31,129 nt of DNA. Origin: Lentinus brumalis. Taxonomy: Eukaryota; Basidiomycota; Agaricomycetes; Polyporales; Polyporaceae. The stretch is taken from NCBI GenBank assembly GCA_001792895.1, contig MARA01000110.1:1-31129 (forward strand), read 5' to 3'. How positions within the stretch are numbered: position 1 is the first letter of the stretch; each line of letters opens with the position of its first letter. The notes beneath the pieces were generated by a model. The model saw only the letters and a program-made list of their open reading frames with translations, was not told the origin of the DNA and did no database searches. Both the position numbers and the translations under genes were made by a program. Positions 20,448 to 31,129 of this stretch are shown here, one piece after another.

Positions 20448-20478
20448 GGGCGGTACTCGCCTATGTAGGCGAGCGCCC
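20448..20478. repeat. GC-rich hairpin followed by CTAAT (copy 3)
   Basis: This is identical to the hairpin at 42-72. Confidence 0.8.
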
Positions 20479-20846
20479 TAATATGATGGAGCTTATTTCT
20501 CTGTCCGTTGCCGTCGTAATTTCGTTGCCCGGGGGCAGGAGGAGAGGGTCAGCCATGCATCCTAGCATTCTGAGGTGTTTTGTGTGTTTCTAGGATGTCT
20601 TGACCATATGAGACTGTCATTATCTGCGTTACTAGGCTACATGCTTAGATGGAGCTTGCATGACTTACTGTATGGCCTCGGCGTGCGTAGATTCGAGCTG
20701 AACTGCCCAATGTGCCTTCTATTGCACTCAAGTGACCTTGCACTTTGTTTTCAAGCTGTACACTTGCCGGGAGGCATTCTCCTATCAGTATTCTCTAGTC
20801 ACACCTGCTAAAATTAGTCATAGTGCTCAAAATAGTTTTGGAATGC

Positions 20847-21257
20847 TCATCTGCAAGGACAGGAGCGCAAAGCGCAGACGAAGGTGCGCAGGGGCAGGCG
20901 CTTGTGCAATCCGCCACCGCTTCGGCCATCGCGGCGTTGTTCCTCCGCTTCATCTACGATCTCGATACATGTCAAATGCCTGCTTCCCATGTCCGCGGTC
21001 CAAATCACTGTAAGCAGGTTGTCTTCGGGCCATGGTATCGGCAGCTTTAACCAACATGACTTGCCCACTAGGAAGTATTGCCTGCCCCCTGTTGCTCGTG
21101 ACAAGTGCTTCGGGTTGAAACCAGATAACTCAGCAGCTACTGGTTGACTGCCATCCCTGTTACTGAGTGTAGAGCTTGTTATTGATTGACAGAACTGTGG
21201 CCGCGGCGGATAAGCGGGGCGCGACTCGCGAGTCCAGACCTCAGGCTTCAAGATCAC
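20847..21257 (-). CDS. Unrecognised 136-codon ORF (copy 3)
   Basis: This has the same translation as the frame at 437-847, with the same reservations. Confidence 0.25.
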   Translation of the reverse strand: MILKPEVWTRESRPAYPPRPQFCQSITSSTLSNRDGSQPVAAELSGFNPKHLSRATGGRQYFLVGKSCWLKLPIPWPEDNLLTVIWTADMGSRHLTCIEIVDEAEEQRRDGRSGGGLHKRLPLRTFVCALRSCPCR

Positions 21258-21475
21258 ACCAGATGTAAGTTGAATGTCCGAACCGCTTAGCCACGGTGAT
21301 CCGGCTGCTGTCTACCGCAAGCCCTTGCCCTGACACGTAGACTGCTACCACGCCGTCTGCCTCCCCCTCGGATTCACTCTCCCATCTTCGAACTCAGTGA
21401 AGTTATCTCTATTCTGCGCTGTCTACTCATCTACTACTTATATTAACCAACCGCCGTCCCTCCCACTCCCATCCC

Positions 21476-21783
21476 ATGCCCACTGACAGCCTCCCACCAC
21501 ATTCATCATCACCTCACGGCTCAGACTTGGCCAACTCACTCCAGGGATGCGGTATGCAGCATGTCGCAGTCTTGACTCAACGGACACGACCTTCAGTAAG
21601 ACATGGGCAGATCGGTGAGCCCTCACCTCAGCGCATCTCAATGCTCATGAGCTGACTGCTAACCTCGTGCCGACGTGTGTTGCCCAGAGAATCTTCGACG
21701 GCTCTGGTAAGCATGACACGCCTGGCACCTTGACCATGCCACGCACGCTGATAACTTGAAGTGCTTTCCATCACAGCAACTAA
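21476..21783 (+). CDS. Short spliced ORF candidate (copy 3)
   Basis: This repeats the arrangement at 1066-1373, with the same uncertainty. Confidence 0.25.
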
Positions 21784-23150
21784 CACCGGGCAATGGAGTC
21801 GAGTCCTACCACATCAAGACACCGACTTCCTTGAATCACGAGTGTCCATGCCGGTCACAGCGCTGTGATCGTCAAGCTTCGCTCGTAAGTAGAAGCCGTG
21901 CGAGATCATCGCACCCTGGCAGACTAGGAGGACTGCGTTCCTTGCGACTCGGCCGCCTGGTCCCACTCATGCGGTGAGCCCCCATATGTTTCTACTTGTC
22001 TGTAGACGCATAGCACTCACACTGTCCTAGCATGCTGTGAACGCAGTTGCGAAGATGGCATCCTCAGCTGAAGACGGCCTGGATGTCCTCAGCACATTCT
22101 CCTCGGCCTCCGGCGTCCCTGACTTTCTCCCGGTGCCCGCAGGGCGCAAACTACGCAATCAGCAGCAACCCACCGCCTTCCTTGTCATGATGACACAACT
22201 TACCTCTTCGCGGTGCGTCTCCGACTTATCCGCTCTCTGCGCTGCTGCTGCGGCCTTGTTAAGGTCTCACGAAGGCGCACTGCACGAGCCCGACACGATG
22301 CTGTGAGTGCTCCGTTCCGCGCTCGACGTCTCCCGGGCAGATGCAAGATCTGCCGGACTTGCCTTTCAACATCTCAAGACCTCCGGCCCATCTGCGACTC
22401 ACCTCCCGTACGACCGCGTTCAACGTCTCGCGAGCCGCATCTTGATGTTCCACATGCCAGTCTGGAATATCAGCGCTGCAAGCATTCAGGTTTCAAGCTC
22501 AAGAGAACACGGTGAGCTCGCGAGTCTCGGATTCGTCGTACTTGCCTTGTATGTTCACTGACCTCTCGGACGCAGCAGGATAATGTCACGCGCCGCAACA
22601 TTGTCCGGGACAGAGGACACGATCGAGGGCTAGACCGAGGAGGAGGAGAGAGAGGGCGAACGAGTCTGCGCGACGGCTCAAGGTACGTCACGACTGCACC
22701 GTTCGCCCACACGCTTCTGCGTCTCCCACTACTACTCCTTTCGCTGCCCGTTGTCTCGGCGCAGTGCTGGCGCAAAAGCGGGGACTCGTGTCATGAGATG
22801 CACAGTGTAGAGGGCCTCCAGCCCGCTGAACTTTGCGCGAGCATTGCCAGGTCCGACACCCGGGCGGTTGCTGTATGCGGTATGCGGCAGGCGACAGATC
22901 CAGAGCGGGCAGTCAAATAAGCCCGCGTTTCAGTCGAGCAGGCGATGAGGAGAAAGGGAGCACCCGGGGATGTCGCGATGTCATGGTGGTGGTAGGAGGC
23001 AGAGCCGCGTCGAGCCGTCCCGACGCGATGTACGCAGAATAGGCGCCCGTATTCCGACCGCGGATTTGGACGTCCCGCGGTGCGTGTACCGCTGAGTCTT
23101 TCTCGCAGGTGTAGGGTAGAGATTGTGTATTTTCTGCCACTTTATGTACT

Positions 23151-25180
23151 CTACCTGTAGTCATTAATACACGAGTTCTTGGGTCCTCCGAATGCCCAGT
23201 GCGAGTCCGCTGCTTCGAAGTCTCGCAAGTTCCCCAGAGCACACCCTCCGACACTCCAGGGAGCACCCCATGCCAAGACTGTCCCCAGAAAACACCCTAA
23301 GTTCAGCATTCGTGCTGAAGCAGGAAATCGTGCGCCCTCGGCTAGTGCGTCGGGACACGAGGCTACTGCATGCCCGCCGCCGCCGCCGCCGGCTAGATAT
23401 CCGACCACGTCTCTGCACGCGCCAGACTGTGCGAGGGACAAAATATATTTCTGCGCTATGTACACCGGCGAGCTAGCTACGGTCTGGACGTCCGAGTTGA
23501 CGGTCTCATTCAGCGTCGTCGTCGTGCTGTTCACCCACCCGAAGAGCCCGTCGTTGATCGTGGACTGCACGGCATCGACGCGCGCGTTCACCTGCCCCGC
23601 GTACGTCGCGGAGTCGTTGTACATGCTCGCGTTGACCGACGTCGCTATCAGATTCGAAAAGTCCGAGACGGAGGCGGACGCCTGCTGCTCGTACTTGTGC
23701 TGAATCGGCCCGATCGCCAACAGCTGGAGCTCGACGGAGAGGAGGCCAAAGAACCCGATGAGGAAGCATGCGAGCGCGGGCGGGTGGAACACGTAGTGTG
23801 CGAACCAGATGATCTTGTCCCTGCGTGCCGGGTTCATCCAGCTCTGCAACAGCAGGATGAGCTTCGTGACCCAGGGGTGCGCCATCGTCCCCTCGATGCT
23901 CATGAGGTCGTGGTTCGACGCCCGTGCGTACAGCTCGTTCCCGACCTCCAGCGTCGTGACGCCGGGGTCGCGCCGGAGGTCGTCCTTGATGCGCCGGAAG
24001 TGGTCCTTCATCGCCCGCCACTTGTACCACTCGAGCCAGCAGTTCGCGGCAATGAGCAGGAAGATGAGGACGATCAGGATGGCGGTGCCGATCTTGACCA
24101 TCTTGACCAGGTCGTGTCCAAGGTCGTCCACGACAGAGGTGTCCATCTGGTTGCAGAAGGTCACCGTGTTCTGGCTCGGAAGCGGCAGCGCGGTGACGTC
24201 AAAGTGCAGACCCGCGAACGTGTCGTTGATGTCCTTCTTCAGCAGCTCAAAAGGAGTATCGACGCTAGACACGCGTCAGCGCATATTATGTCATCAACTC
24301 GACTCGACCTACATGTCCTCGATCTTGTTTTTCAAGTCTGCTATGGTTGGCAGTGAGTTGTTGAGGTTCTGTAGCGCGCTCGTGAAGTCCGACGGCAGCT
24401 GAACGTTGTCCAGCGCGGACAAACTCGGGGTACTGATCTGCGGAGGCGTGAAGTGGAAGAACGGGACGTTGTTGGCCGCGTCCACGACCGTCTTGATCGC
24501 GCTGTTGAGCCCGTTCACGTCGTTCTGGATGCTCGTCTTGAGACCGCTGAACGTGCTCTGCAGGAATTTGTTGATCTGTGGGAGGAAGACCAGTCAGTCT
24601 TGACTGAACATATCGGCAGACGACGCGCTGAGTGGTTCCCTAGTAGCTGGCACACTCTGCTCACCTCATCTACTGCACCAAGGAGAATGGACAGAGCCCC
24701 GCGAACGACGAGCTCAATGAAGCACAGGAGGGTAGACCGGTAGATATCGATGACGAAGTTGATGATGGCCTCCATGACGGTCAGAGCAAGCGTCATGGTC
24801 GCCCGAGCGGCGTTCAGCGTGCCGTTGACTGCATCCGTGATCTGCGCGTTCGTCGCGACTGCGAGGTAGCGGGGCATGCTGGCAGCGGAGGTGGCGGCGT
24901 GCTCGGCGGCCTTACAGCTGGCAAGCAAGTCGGCCTTGACGTTCGCGACCGCATCGTTGGCGGAGTCCGAGGAGATCTGGAGACGGAAGACGATGAAGAT
25001 GAGGGAGATGATGGGGTATGCGAGCCAGGTAAGCGAGAAGAGATGGGGGAGCTGGAGGTACGGCCTGATGTCGTGGCTGTAGTCAATCTCTGTCTGTCCC
25101 TTCCGGCCCTCGTCGCGAGGTGGGTCGGTGTATGTCCAGTGGGAGTGGACGGGGTCGTAGTTCCAGGAGGCCTGGCTCAT
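23151..25180 (-). CDS. PRM1: Prm1-like protein, C-terminus replaced (copy 3)
   Basis: The exons are 25180-24665, 24575-24313 and 24264-23151. The translation is identical to copies 1 and 2, and the family resemblance again stops at about 23477. Confidence 0.85.
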
Positions 25181-25734
25181 CGTGGTGTCGGCCGGCGACG
25201 AGAGGGATGTCTATGGGGGTCGAAAAGAAAGTAAGTCCCGAAGGAGGCGCAGGGGCTGCAGACCGCCTCTGCATGCTTTTGAGAAGACGTCGGCCATTGT
25301 TTTCGGTTACGTGCAGGTCGACGCTGGTCGACCTTCATTGTTCTCCCCAAAGCACTCACACAATTGAGCTGCCAAATGCGGAAGGCGCGACTACCGGCAG
25401 ACGCTGGCACCGCTGCCCGCTCGGCGCCTCTTCGATCCTCGACGTCCACCACGCCCAACATCCTACTCAGCGTCCAACCAGCTGCACACCGCCAGCCCTC
25501 CGCTGCCCTCCCGCTGTGTTTGTCACTCGTCCAGGACACACGCGCCCCGATCCCGCCCCGATGGCGACTCTCTCAACGCCTCTCAACGCGCGTTCTTCCC
25601 CTCGGCGAGCCATCCCTCGACTCCTGCCAGGCGCATCCGCGACTCGCTCAGGCCGCATCTCTGGTCTGTCCGCCCTGCCGCCAACGCGCTGCATTCCGCC
25701 CTTGCCCTCTCTCCCCGCCCCGCGCTGCCTGTGA

Positions 25735-27029
25735 CTACATCCACGCCGCTGCCTGGAGCGAAACCGACGCACTCCCGCTGGCATATACTGCCTCAGAGCT
25801 CTCCCCGCTGCGCCTCCGCCCGTCCACCGCCCTCTCCGTCTCTATGCAACGTCGTCGACGCGTCGTACACCTCAAGCACGACGTCCCGGAGCTCGTGACA
25901 TTTCTGAGTGGGTCGTGCAGGAGCTGTTAGAGGGCGTCAGACGCTACATGGTGAGTCCCTGCGCGCGCATGACGTACCTCTGTGTTCCGCCATCCTACAC
26001 CCGCCCTAGACTGCTCAGACGATAGCCAGGATACTCCTCTACCAGGTTTCGACGTCCCTGCAAATGTCTTCATGTGGAGACTTGTCGCGCAAACCGGCCG
26101 CCAACATACCCTACCTTCCAGGCAACATTCCCCTGCATCAGTGAGTCAGACTAACCCCCAAATACGTGACTTGTACGCGCACGACTCACCTCAACCGTCT
26201 CCAGCAAGCGTGCGCCGTTCCAATCCGCCGTTCGCCGTCAACAGCCAGATCTCTGCCGCGATCGGGACAATTCCGCAGATTCCCAGCCCGTACCTCAGCG
26301 TATCGGCGCGAATCCTGCTGCATCCGACGCGTGCCGTCTACGCGGACCAGGCTATATGCTGTTCCCCCGGGGAGGTCGCGAACTCGCACCTCGGCGGCCC
26401 ATTCACTGCCCGGTAAGCAAAAGTACCCTCGCCCGCGATGTCGGCAGACACAGCTGACAAAATTACGACTATCAGCATCTATGAACACCCCATCGACGTC
26501 TCCGACTGTTTCGCGCCGATCAGACGAGGTCGCAAATCGACGCAAAACGGCCGATTTCATTGGTATCAGCGGACCCGACACCGTCCCGCTCTCGCTGTGT
26601 CGGTCATCGAGCAGCAGCAGCCCGCAACACGTCAGCCGGTGCCGGGAAGCCGCCCCGTTGGCTCGAGACATGCGGTGCCCGGTCTCGCGTCTCGGACCAT
26701 CCGGCGGATCTGTCCTTCACGCAGCCCTCTCCCGTCCGTGCTCGTCATGCGTCGTGCCGCATCGACCGCAACTCGCCCGGAGCCGTCTCGCACGAGTCGA
26801 ATCCGCGACGCTCTCGCCGTGGCCCCGCTCGCCGGACACAGCGCAACCGCTTTGGCCGAGGCAGGTTGGCTTGGAAGACGACGGTCGCTCACGACGAGGA
26901 CAAGTCGCGCGGGCACCGGCTATGCGCGGACGCGAACTCGGAATGCAAGAGCACGGCTCCGACGTGCTGAGAGACGAGACGCACGTCTCTGTGCTCGGGA
27001 ACGCGGAGAGTCGGAGGATGGCGCTATGA
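25735..27029 (+). CDS. Spliced ORF candidate divergent from Prm1 (copy 3)
   Basis: This repeats the exon pieces and introns of 5325-6619 at +20410: 25735-25950, 26030-26140, 26205-26412 and 26476-27029. Confidence 0.3.
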
Positions 27030-27437
27030 CAGCACGACGACGAGCCGGGGCTGAGTCTGCGCGGTCCTGCGTCGTGAGCCCGTCCCCGCCGCACCGTCAT
27101 ACGGACGACAACGCGCCTTCGCAGGCTATGACCGCGAAGAGTCGGCTCGACGCCTTGGGACGGCGCCGACGCACGACGCACGACGCACGACGCTCATGAG
27201 TGCTCTCGTGAACGTCGTCTCCGGCACTTGGGACTTACACAGGCCGGAGCTACAAGACGGCCGACGGCCGGGACGTATAGCGCGCCGAGGAGAGGCGAAC
27301 ATCGCCGTGGCGGCAGGGTATGGCGGGAGAACAGGAGCAGGGGCAGGAACTCACTCGATTGGGCGGCGTGTGGATGGATGTCTTGTGTCCGGGTGCGTGT
27401 ATGTAAAGTACGCGCGATGAATATATCTCGTTGGTGC

Positions 27438-30264
27438 CTGCAGGAGCTGTGTCAGTCTCGCGATGTGCGCGAATTAACACGCGGGTGAGGACACTTACCT
27501 TACCAGAGCGCAGCGTGACGAGCCGCGTCGTCGCAGCTCTGCGCCGTCGTCGGGCTGACCGCGCTGGACGACGGGACGCCAGCAACCCTGTGCGACAAGA
27601 GACCCGGATTGTGGTCAGTCAATATTCTGGTACCCGCTGTTCGAGGGACACTCACGCAGCTTCGTCTAGGCCAGGGCGTTATGCATTAGTCCTCGACCAG
27701 ACGTCCAGCCGACATGCATCCCCCGGAGTCTCGCATCGCGCTCCTCGAGCGAGACGAGGATCTGCTCGTGCAGCGACGGTGAGTGGTGTGTTCGTCTGCA
27801 GAAAGGTTTCACACAGCTTATCGTGATGGGCTGCAGATGCGCGACGGTAGAGAGCCTCCCGGTACCGTGACAAACCGCATCCCAGCGAGAAGGCGGGCGT
27901 GTCGGGCGCAGTCTGTTGTAGGAGGCAAACGGCGGAAGGTCGCGGCACTGGCGCGGAGACTCGGAACTGGCGGCGCTGGGAGTTCAGGCGAAGACTCGCG
28001 GCTGCGACAGACAAGTAAGCAGTGGATCCGACAAGGCAGGGATGAACCGAGAACTTACTAGACGGTATGCACCACGACACCCAGGGCCCCGGCGTCGATG
28101 CAGGCGTGGAGGTCCGCAGCACTAGCGTTGGAGACTCGGGGCTTGCGGTACGGCTAGTTCAAGCGAGCACTCGTCGGCGTCGCTGCGAACAATAACGTCG
28201 AGGCAGGCACGTCGAAGTCGTGTTGCGCCCTTTCGGTGCCGAGACGAGACCTGGAAGCCAGAGAGTTAGCTGGCGAACATCTTGGTCACTCACTATAGCA
28301 GCCGACTTACCGCGACTCGGATAGTAGGCACAGTACACGCACAGCGAAGCGATGCTCGTGGTGGACGTCAACACTTGGCCCTGCGGGTACAAGGAAGCAT
28401 GCCGGGGCTGTAAGTACGCGAAATCAATACTTATGCTGCTGTTCCGAGACTTAGCAAACGTGCTGACCGTTTTACAGGAAGCAGGATGCTGGAACGCAGG
28501 CGGCATGGGCATCCGCTAACCGATCTGTGCAAGCGGTGAGTCGTGTCTCCTTGATGCGAAGTCGTGATCACTGACGTACCTGCAGACTTGTAGCGTTCCT
28601 GAATACACTCGGGCATGTTGCTATCCACCCGCGCTCCGATGAGTGACGCTCTGGCCGAGTCCTGGTTCACAGCGGGACCTGCAGCAAGTCAACAGCACGT
28701 TCGCTTGCGGCTCGGAGGAGATCGTGCGCTTCTGTGTATCCATGCATGTCAGTGACGCTCTGCGATCCGATCTGGGAGGACTGACATACGTACGCTTCCA
28801 GGGATGTGAACGAGAAGCTTCCTGTTGTTCTTCCTCAGAGCGGTGACCGGACCAAGACGCCGACTCGGCCGCATGCTCGTCGAAACAAACGAGTCGCCCG
28901 CACTCACTAGTAAGCCGGGCAATCAAAGGCGACGGAGATCGCTTTAAACTGTTGGTCAGTATATACTATGGCACCAGACTCTCCGTGCTGTGCTCACGGT
29001 GTTGTTCCTGGACCGTAGTTCGCAGTCGAGACGCATGCGAGCGTCGACGCCGTGCCTTGCTTCTTGTCGGTACTGACGACCGGTCATCAACATCGCACCC
29101 GGCTTCTCTGAGCTCACAGGACGACGCCTCGAAATACAACGGCACTGGCGGCGGGCGATTCAGTACCAGGCGCGGCATGACGATATGGGGCGGTGAGCCC
29201 ATACCGCCATTGGTAGGAACTCGAGTGCTACGCACCGTGGTCTTGGCTGCCCGGGCTGCCCGGCACAGGGTACTGGTCAGTCGGAAGTCGCGTCGAGTAG
29301 CCGGGTGACGTACCAAACGCTGACTAACAGCGGCATGTTCATTCTGGATGCGATGCTCGCACAGGGCCGACGGGCACGGTCCGGGAACCTGGTGACAAGA
29401 GAATTAGTTGCGGCGGAGCACGTCAGGCGCGGACATCAAGACCGGTACCTCACCTCGATGTCGGCATGGTGCTCGGATCCGGGAACTCGGACATGGTGTC
29501 TATACCGGCGTACAGGCAAGATGCGAGTCGCGGCCACGGGCGGAGTGTCCGGCGGCGTGGGTACAGGATCATGTACTAGTACACTATACAGTAGGTCAAA
29601 CAGACTATACTCTGATAGTTTGGATATACGCTCACCATTTGACATATCTTCTGCTTCAATGAGGAGGCGAGTTGGATGCTACGCAGCTGTGTACAAGTGC
29701 CTGAGGCCGTGTATACCGGGCGTCTGCTACGCGAGATAACGATCTGCGCGGGCGGTGAGTTAAGCTCTTCGAGTTCCGCGCGACTTGCAGGACGTACCAG
29801 GAGCGTGAGGTCCTCCGGGTCGCCGTAATAGCGCAAGATGAAGACCCAGCGTCAGGATGAATTGTTGCATGACCCGGGCATGACAACCTGCAGGGTGCCA
29901 TTGACTGCGTCGCGGGCAGCTGGCGGTGGCAAGGAGTTATGTTCAGCAATGAGAACGCACACCGTGGCGGCGACATAAGTGGATACCGCTTACGCATGTG
30001 ATGATATATTACGTACGGAGACACTGTTGCACTGCGGGCAATACGTCTTGGTCAGTGCGGGTCTGTAAGAGAAAGCCCGGTCTCTTACCTCGGACCGGCC
30101 GTCGGGATAATGTGGCTAGAAGCCTCTATCCGAGTTGGAAGGTTTGTTCATATGATCCTTCGAAGTGTCGTGGCCAACGTGCACTCACCATTTGAACCTG
30201 CAGTTGCTATGGGATCTAGATGACCGAACATTAGCAGAGATGACATGATGTGCGTACCGGACAT
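27438..30264 (-). other. Intron-dense minus-strand unit (copy 3)
   Basis: This is the same arrangement as 7028-9854 at +20410, with the ATG at 30264. The single missing G near 30360 lies upstream of the ATG, in the probable leader, so the first exon is intact. Confidence 0.4.
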
Positions 30265-30610
30265 GCCGGGAGAGGAGGAAGTGCGACGGTCTGTCGCCGA
30301 AGCGGTCGCAAGAGGCGAGTAGATAGAAAGAAAAGAGGAGGGGAGTGGATGGAGCGAAGGGAGGGGATGATGAGCTTGTCGTCGAAGAGCCGGGGTTCTT
30401 ATATCCAGAGAGGAGGGCCTGTGAACAAATAAACCACGCAATTTGCGTTGCCCAAGGGGCGAGATACACGGAGATTCTGTCCCGAGCTTTGCGTCAGCAT
30501 CTTGCTTATTGTCCAGACACATCTGCTTGCGAACCAACCAGCGCACGACACGAATTGACGGCAGCATGGGAGGCGAAATGGTGGGTATGCCCAGAGGGCT
30601 GAAACTGATG

Positions 30611-31129
30611 TTTTCACCTTCTGACTGTGTTCTGGAGCCGCGTAGCACGCGGGGCGGTACTCGCCTATGTAGGCGAGCGCCCTAATATGATGGAGCTTAT
30701 TTCTCTGTCCGTTGCCGTCGTAATTTCGTTGCCCGGGGGCAGGAGGAGAGGGTCAGCCATGCATCCTAGCATTCTGAGGTGTTTTGTGTGTTTCTAGGAT
30801 GTCTTGACCATATGAGACTGTCATTATCTGCGTTACTAGGCTACATGCTTAGATGGAGCTTGCATGACTTACTGTATGGCCTCGGCGTGCGTAGATTCGA
30901 GCTGAACTGCCCAATGTGCCTTCTATTGCACTCAAGTGACCTTGCACTTTGTTTTCAAGCTGTACACTTGCCGGGAGGCATTCTCCTATCAGTATTCTCT
31001 AGTCACACTGCTAAAATTAGTCATAGTGCTCAAAATAGTTTTGGAATGCTCATCTGCAAGGACAGGAGCGCAAAGCGCAGACGAAGGTGCGCAGGGGCAG
31101 GCGCTTGTGCAATCCGCCACCCGGCCATC
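30611..31129. repeat. Partial fourth copy of the repeat unit, cut by the window end
   Basis: About 519 nt match the start of copies 2 and 3. One C is missing near 31008 and four bases (GCTT type) are missing about 10 nt before the end. Errors clustered at the extreme end suggest low-coverage contig sequence rather than biological divergence. Confidence 0.95.
30652..30682. repeat. GC-rich hairpin followed by CTAAT (copy 4)
   Basis: This is identical to the hairpin at 42-72, so it is preserved in all four occurrences, including both error-prone ends. Confidence 0.8.

Larger units (their letters stand above)
20407..30610. repeat. Copy 3 of the 10,205-bp repeat unit
   Basis: This copy matches copy 2 at an offset of 10205 until about 30360. 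There one G is missing from a G-run (GAAGGGAGGGG instead of GAAGGGGAGGGG), so the offset becomes 10204. The missing base changes small spurious frames but lies in the probable leader of the minus-strand unit, not in an obvious coding exon. Confidence 0.97.

Noticed and set aside
1..31129. A fungal mitochondrial or linear killer-type plasmid
   Set aside because: The DNA is GC-rich with spliceosomal introns, and there is no DNA or RNA polymerase frame, no terminal inverted repeat and no mitochondrial gene.
1..31129. A CRISPR array or bacterial operon
   Set aside because: The repeat is 10.2 kb rather than a short repeat-spacer pattern, and there are no bacterial gene sets or ribosome-binding-site-led genes.

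Overview
The window is three head-to-tail copies of one 10,205-bp unit plus about 519 bases of a fourth. Copy 1 is 1-10201, copy 2 is 10202-20406, copy 3 is 20407-30610 and the partial copy is 30611-31129. Wherever I compared them, the interiors are identical. The only differences found are single-base indels (one of 4 bases) in the first ~385 bases and the last ~770 bases. That pattern suits the weakly polished ends of a long-read contig. The sequence is therefore either a real tandem array or a circular molecule written out about three times; it does not decide between them.

The host looks like a filamentous fungus, most likely an agaricomycete basidiomycete. The DNA is GC-rich and introns are short (about 48-97 nt) with GTRNGN donors, CTRAY-type branch sites and YAG acceptors. 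The one recognisable gene is a fungal Prm1 homologue, a plasma-membrane protein of mating-cell fusion. There is no bacterial gene organisation, no rRNA, and no recognisable replication or transposition protein.

Layout of one unit (copy 1 numbers; add 10205 or 20410 for copies 2 and 3): a strong hairpin at 42-72; a 136-codon minus-strand ORF at 437-847; a plus-strand TATA-like box and short spliced ORF from 1028; plus-strand intron-like signals to about 2350 with no convincing protein; the Prm1 gene on the minus strand (4770 down to 2741, three exons), whose family resemblance stops at about 3067 and is replaced by an unrelated tail; a pyrimidine-rich gap; a phase-consistent spliced plus-strand ORF (5325-6619) divergent from Prm1; and an intron-dense minus-strand unit (9854 down to about 7028) with a TATA-like box at 9989-9996.

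I see no pathway linking these parts. Two readings fit best: (a) a chromosomal segment, broken inside Prm1, that was tandemly amplified or circularised, with the Prm1 break near 3067 marking the junction; or (b) a non-autonomous mobile element that captured gene pieces, for which a Helitron-like hairpin followed by CTAA|T is suggestive but incomplete. Except for Prm1, the coding calls are tentative.
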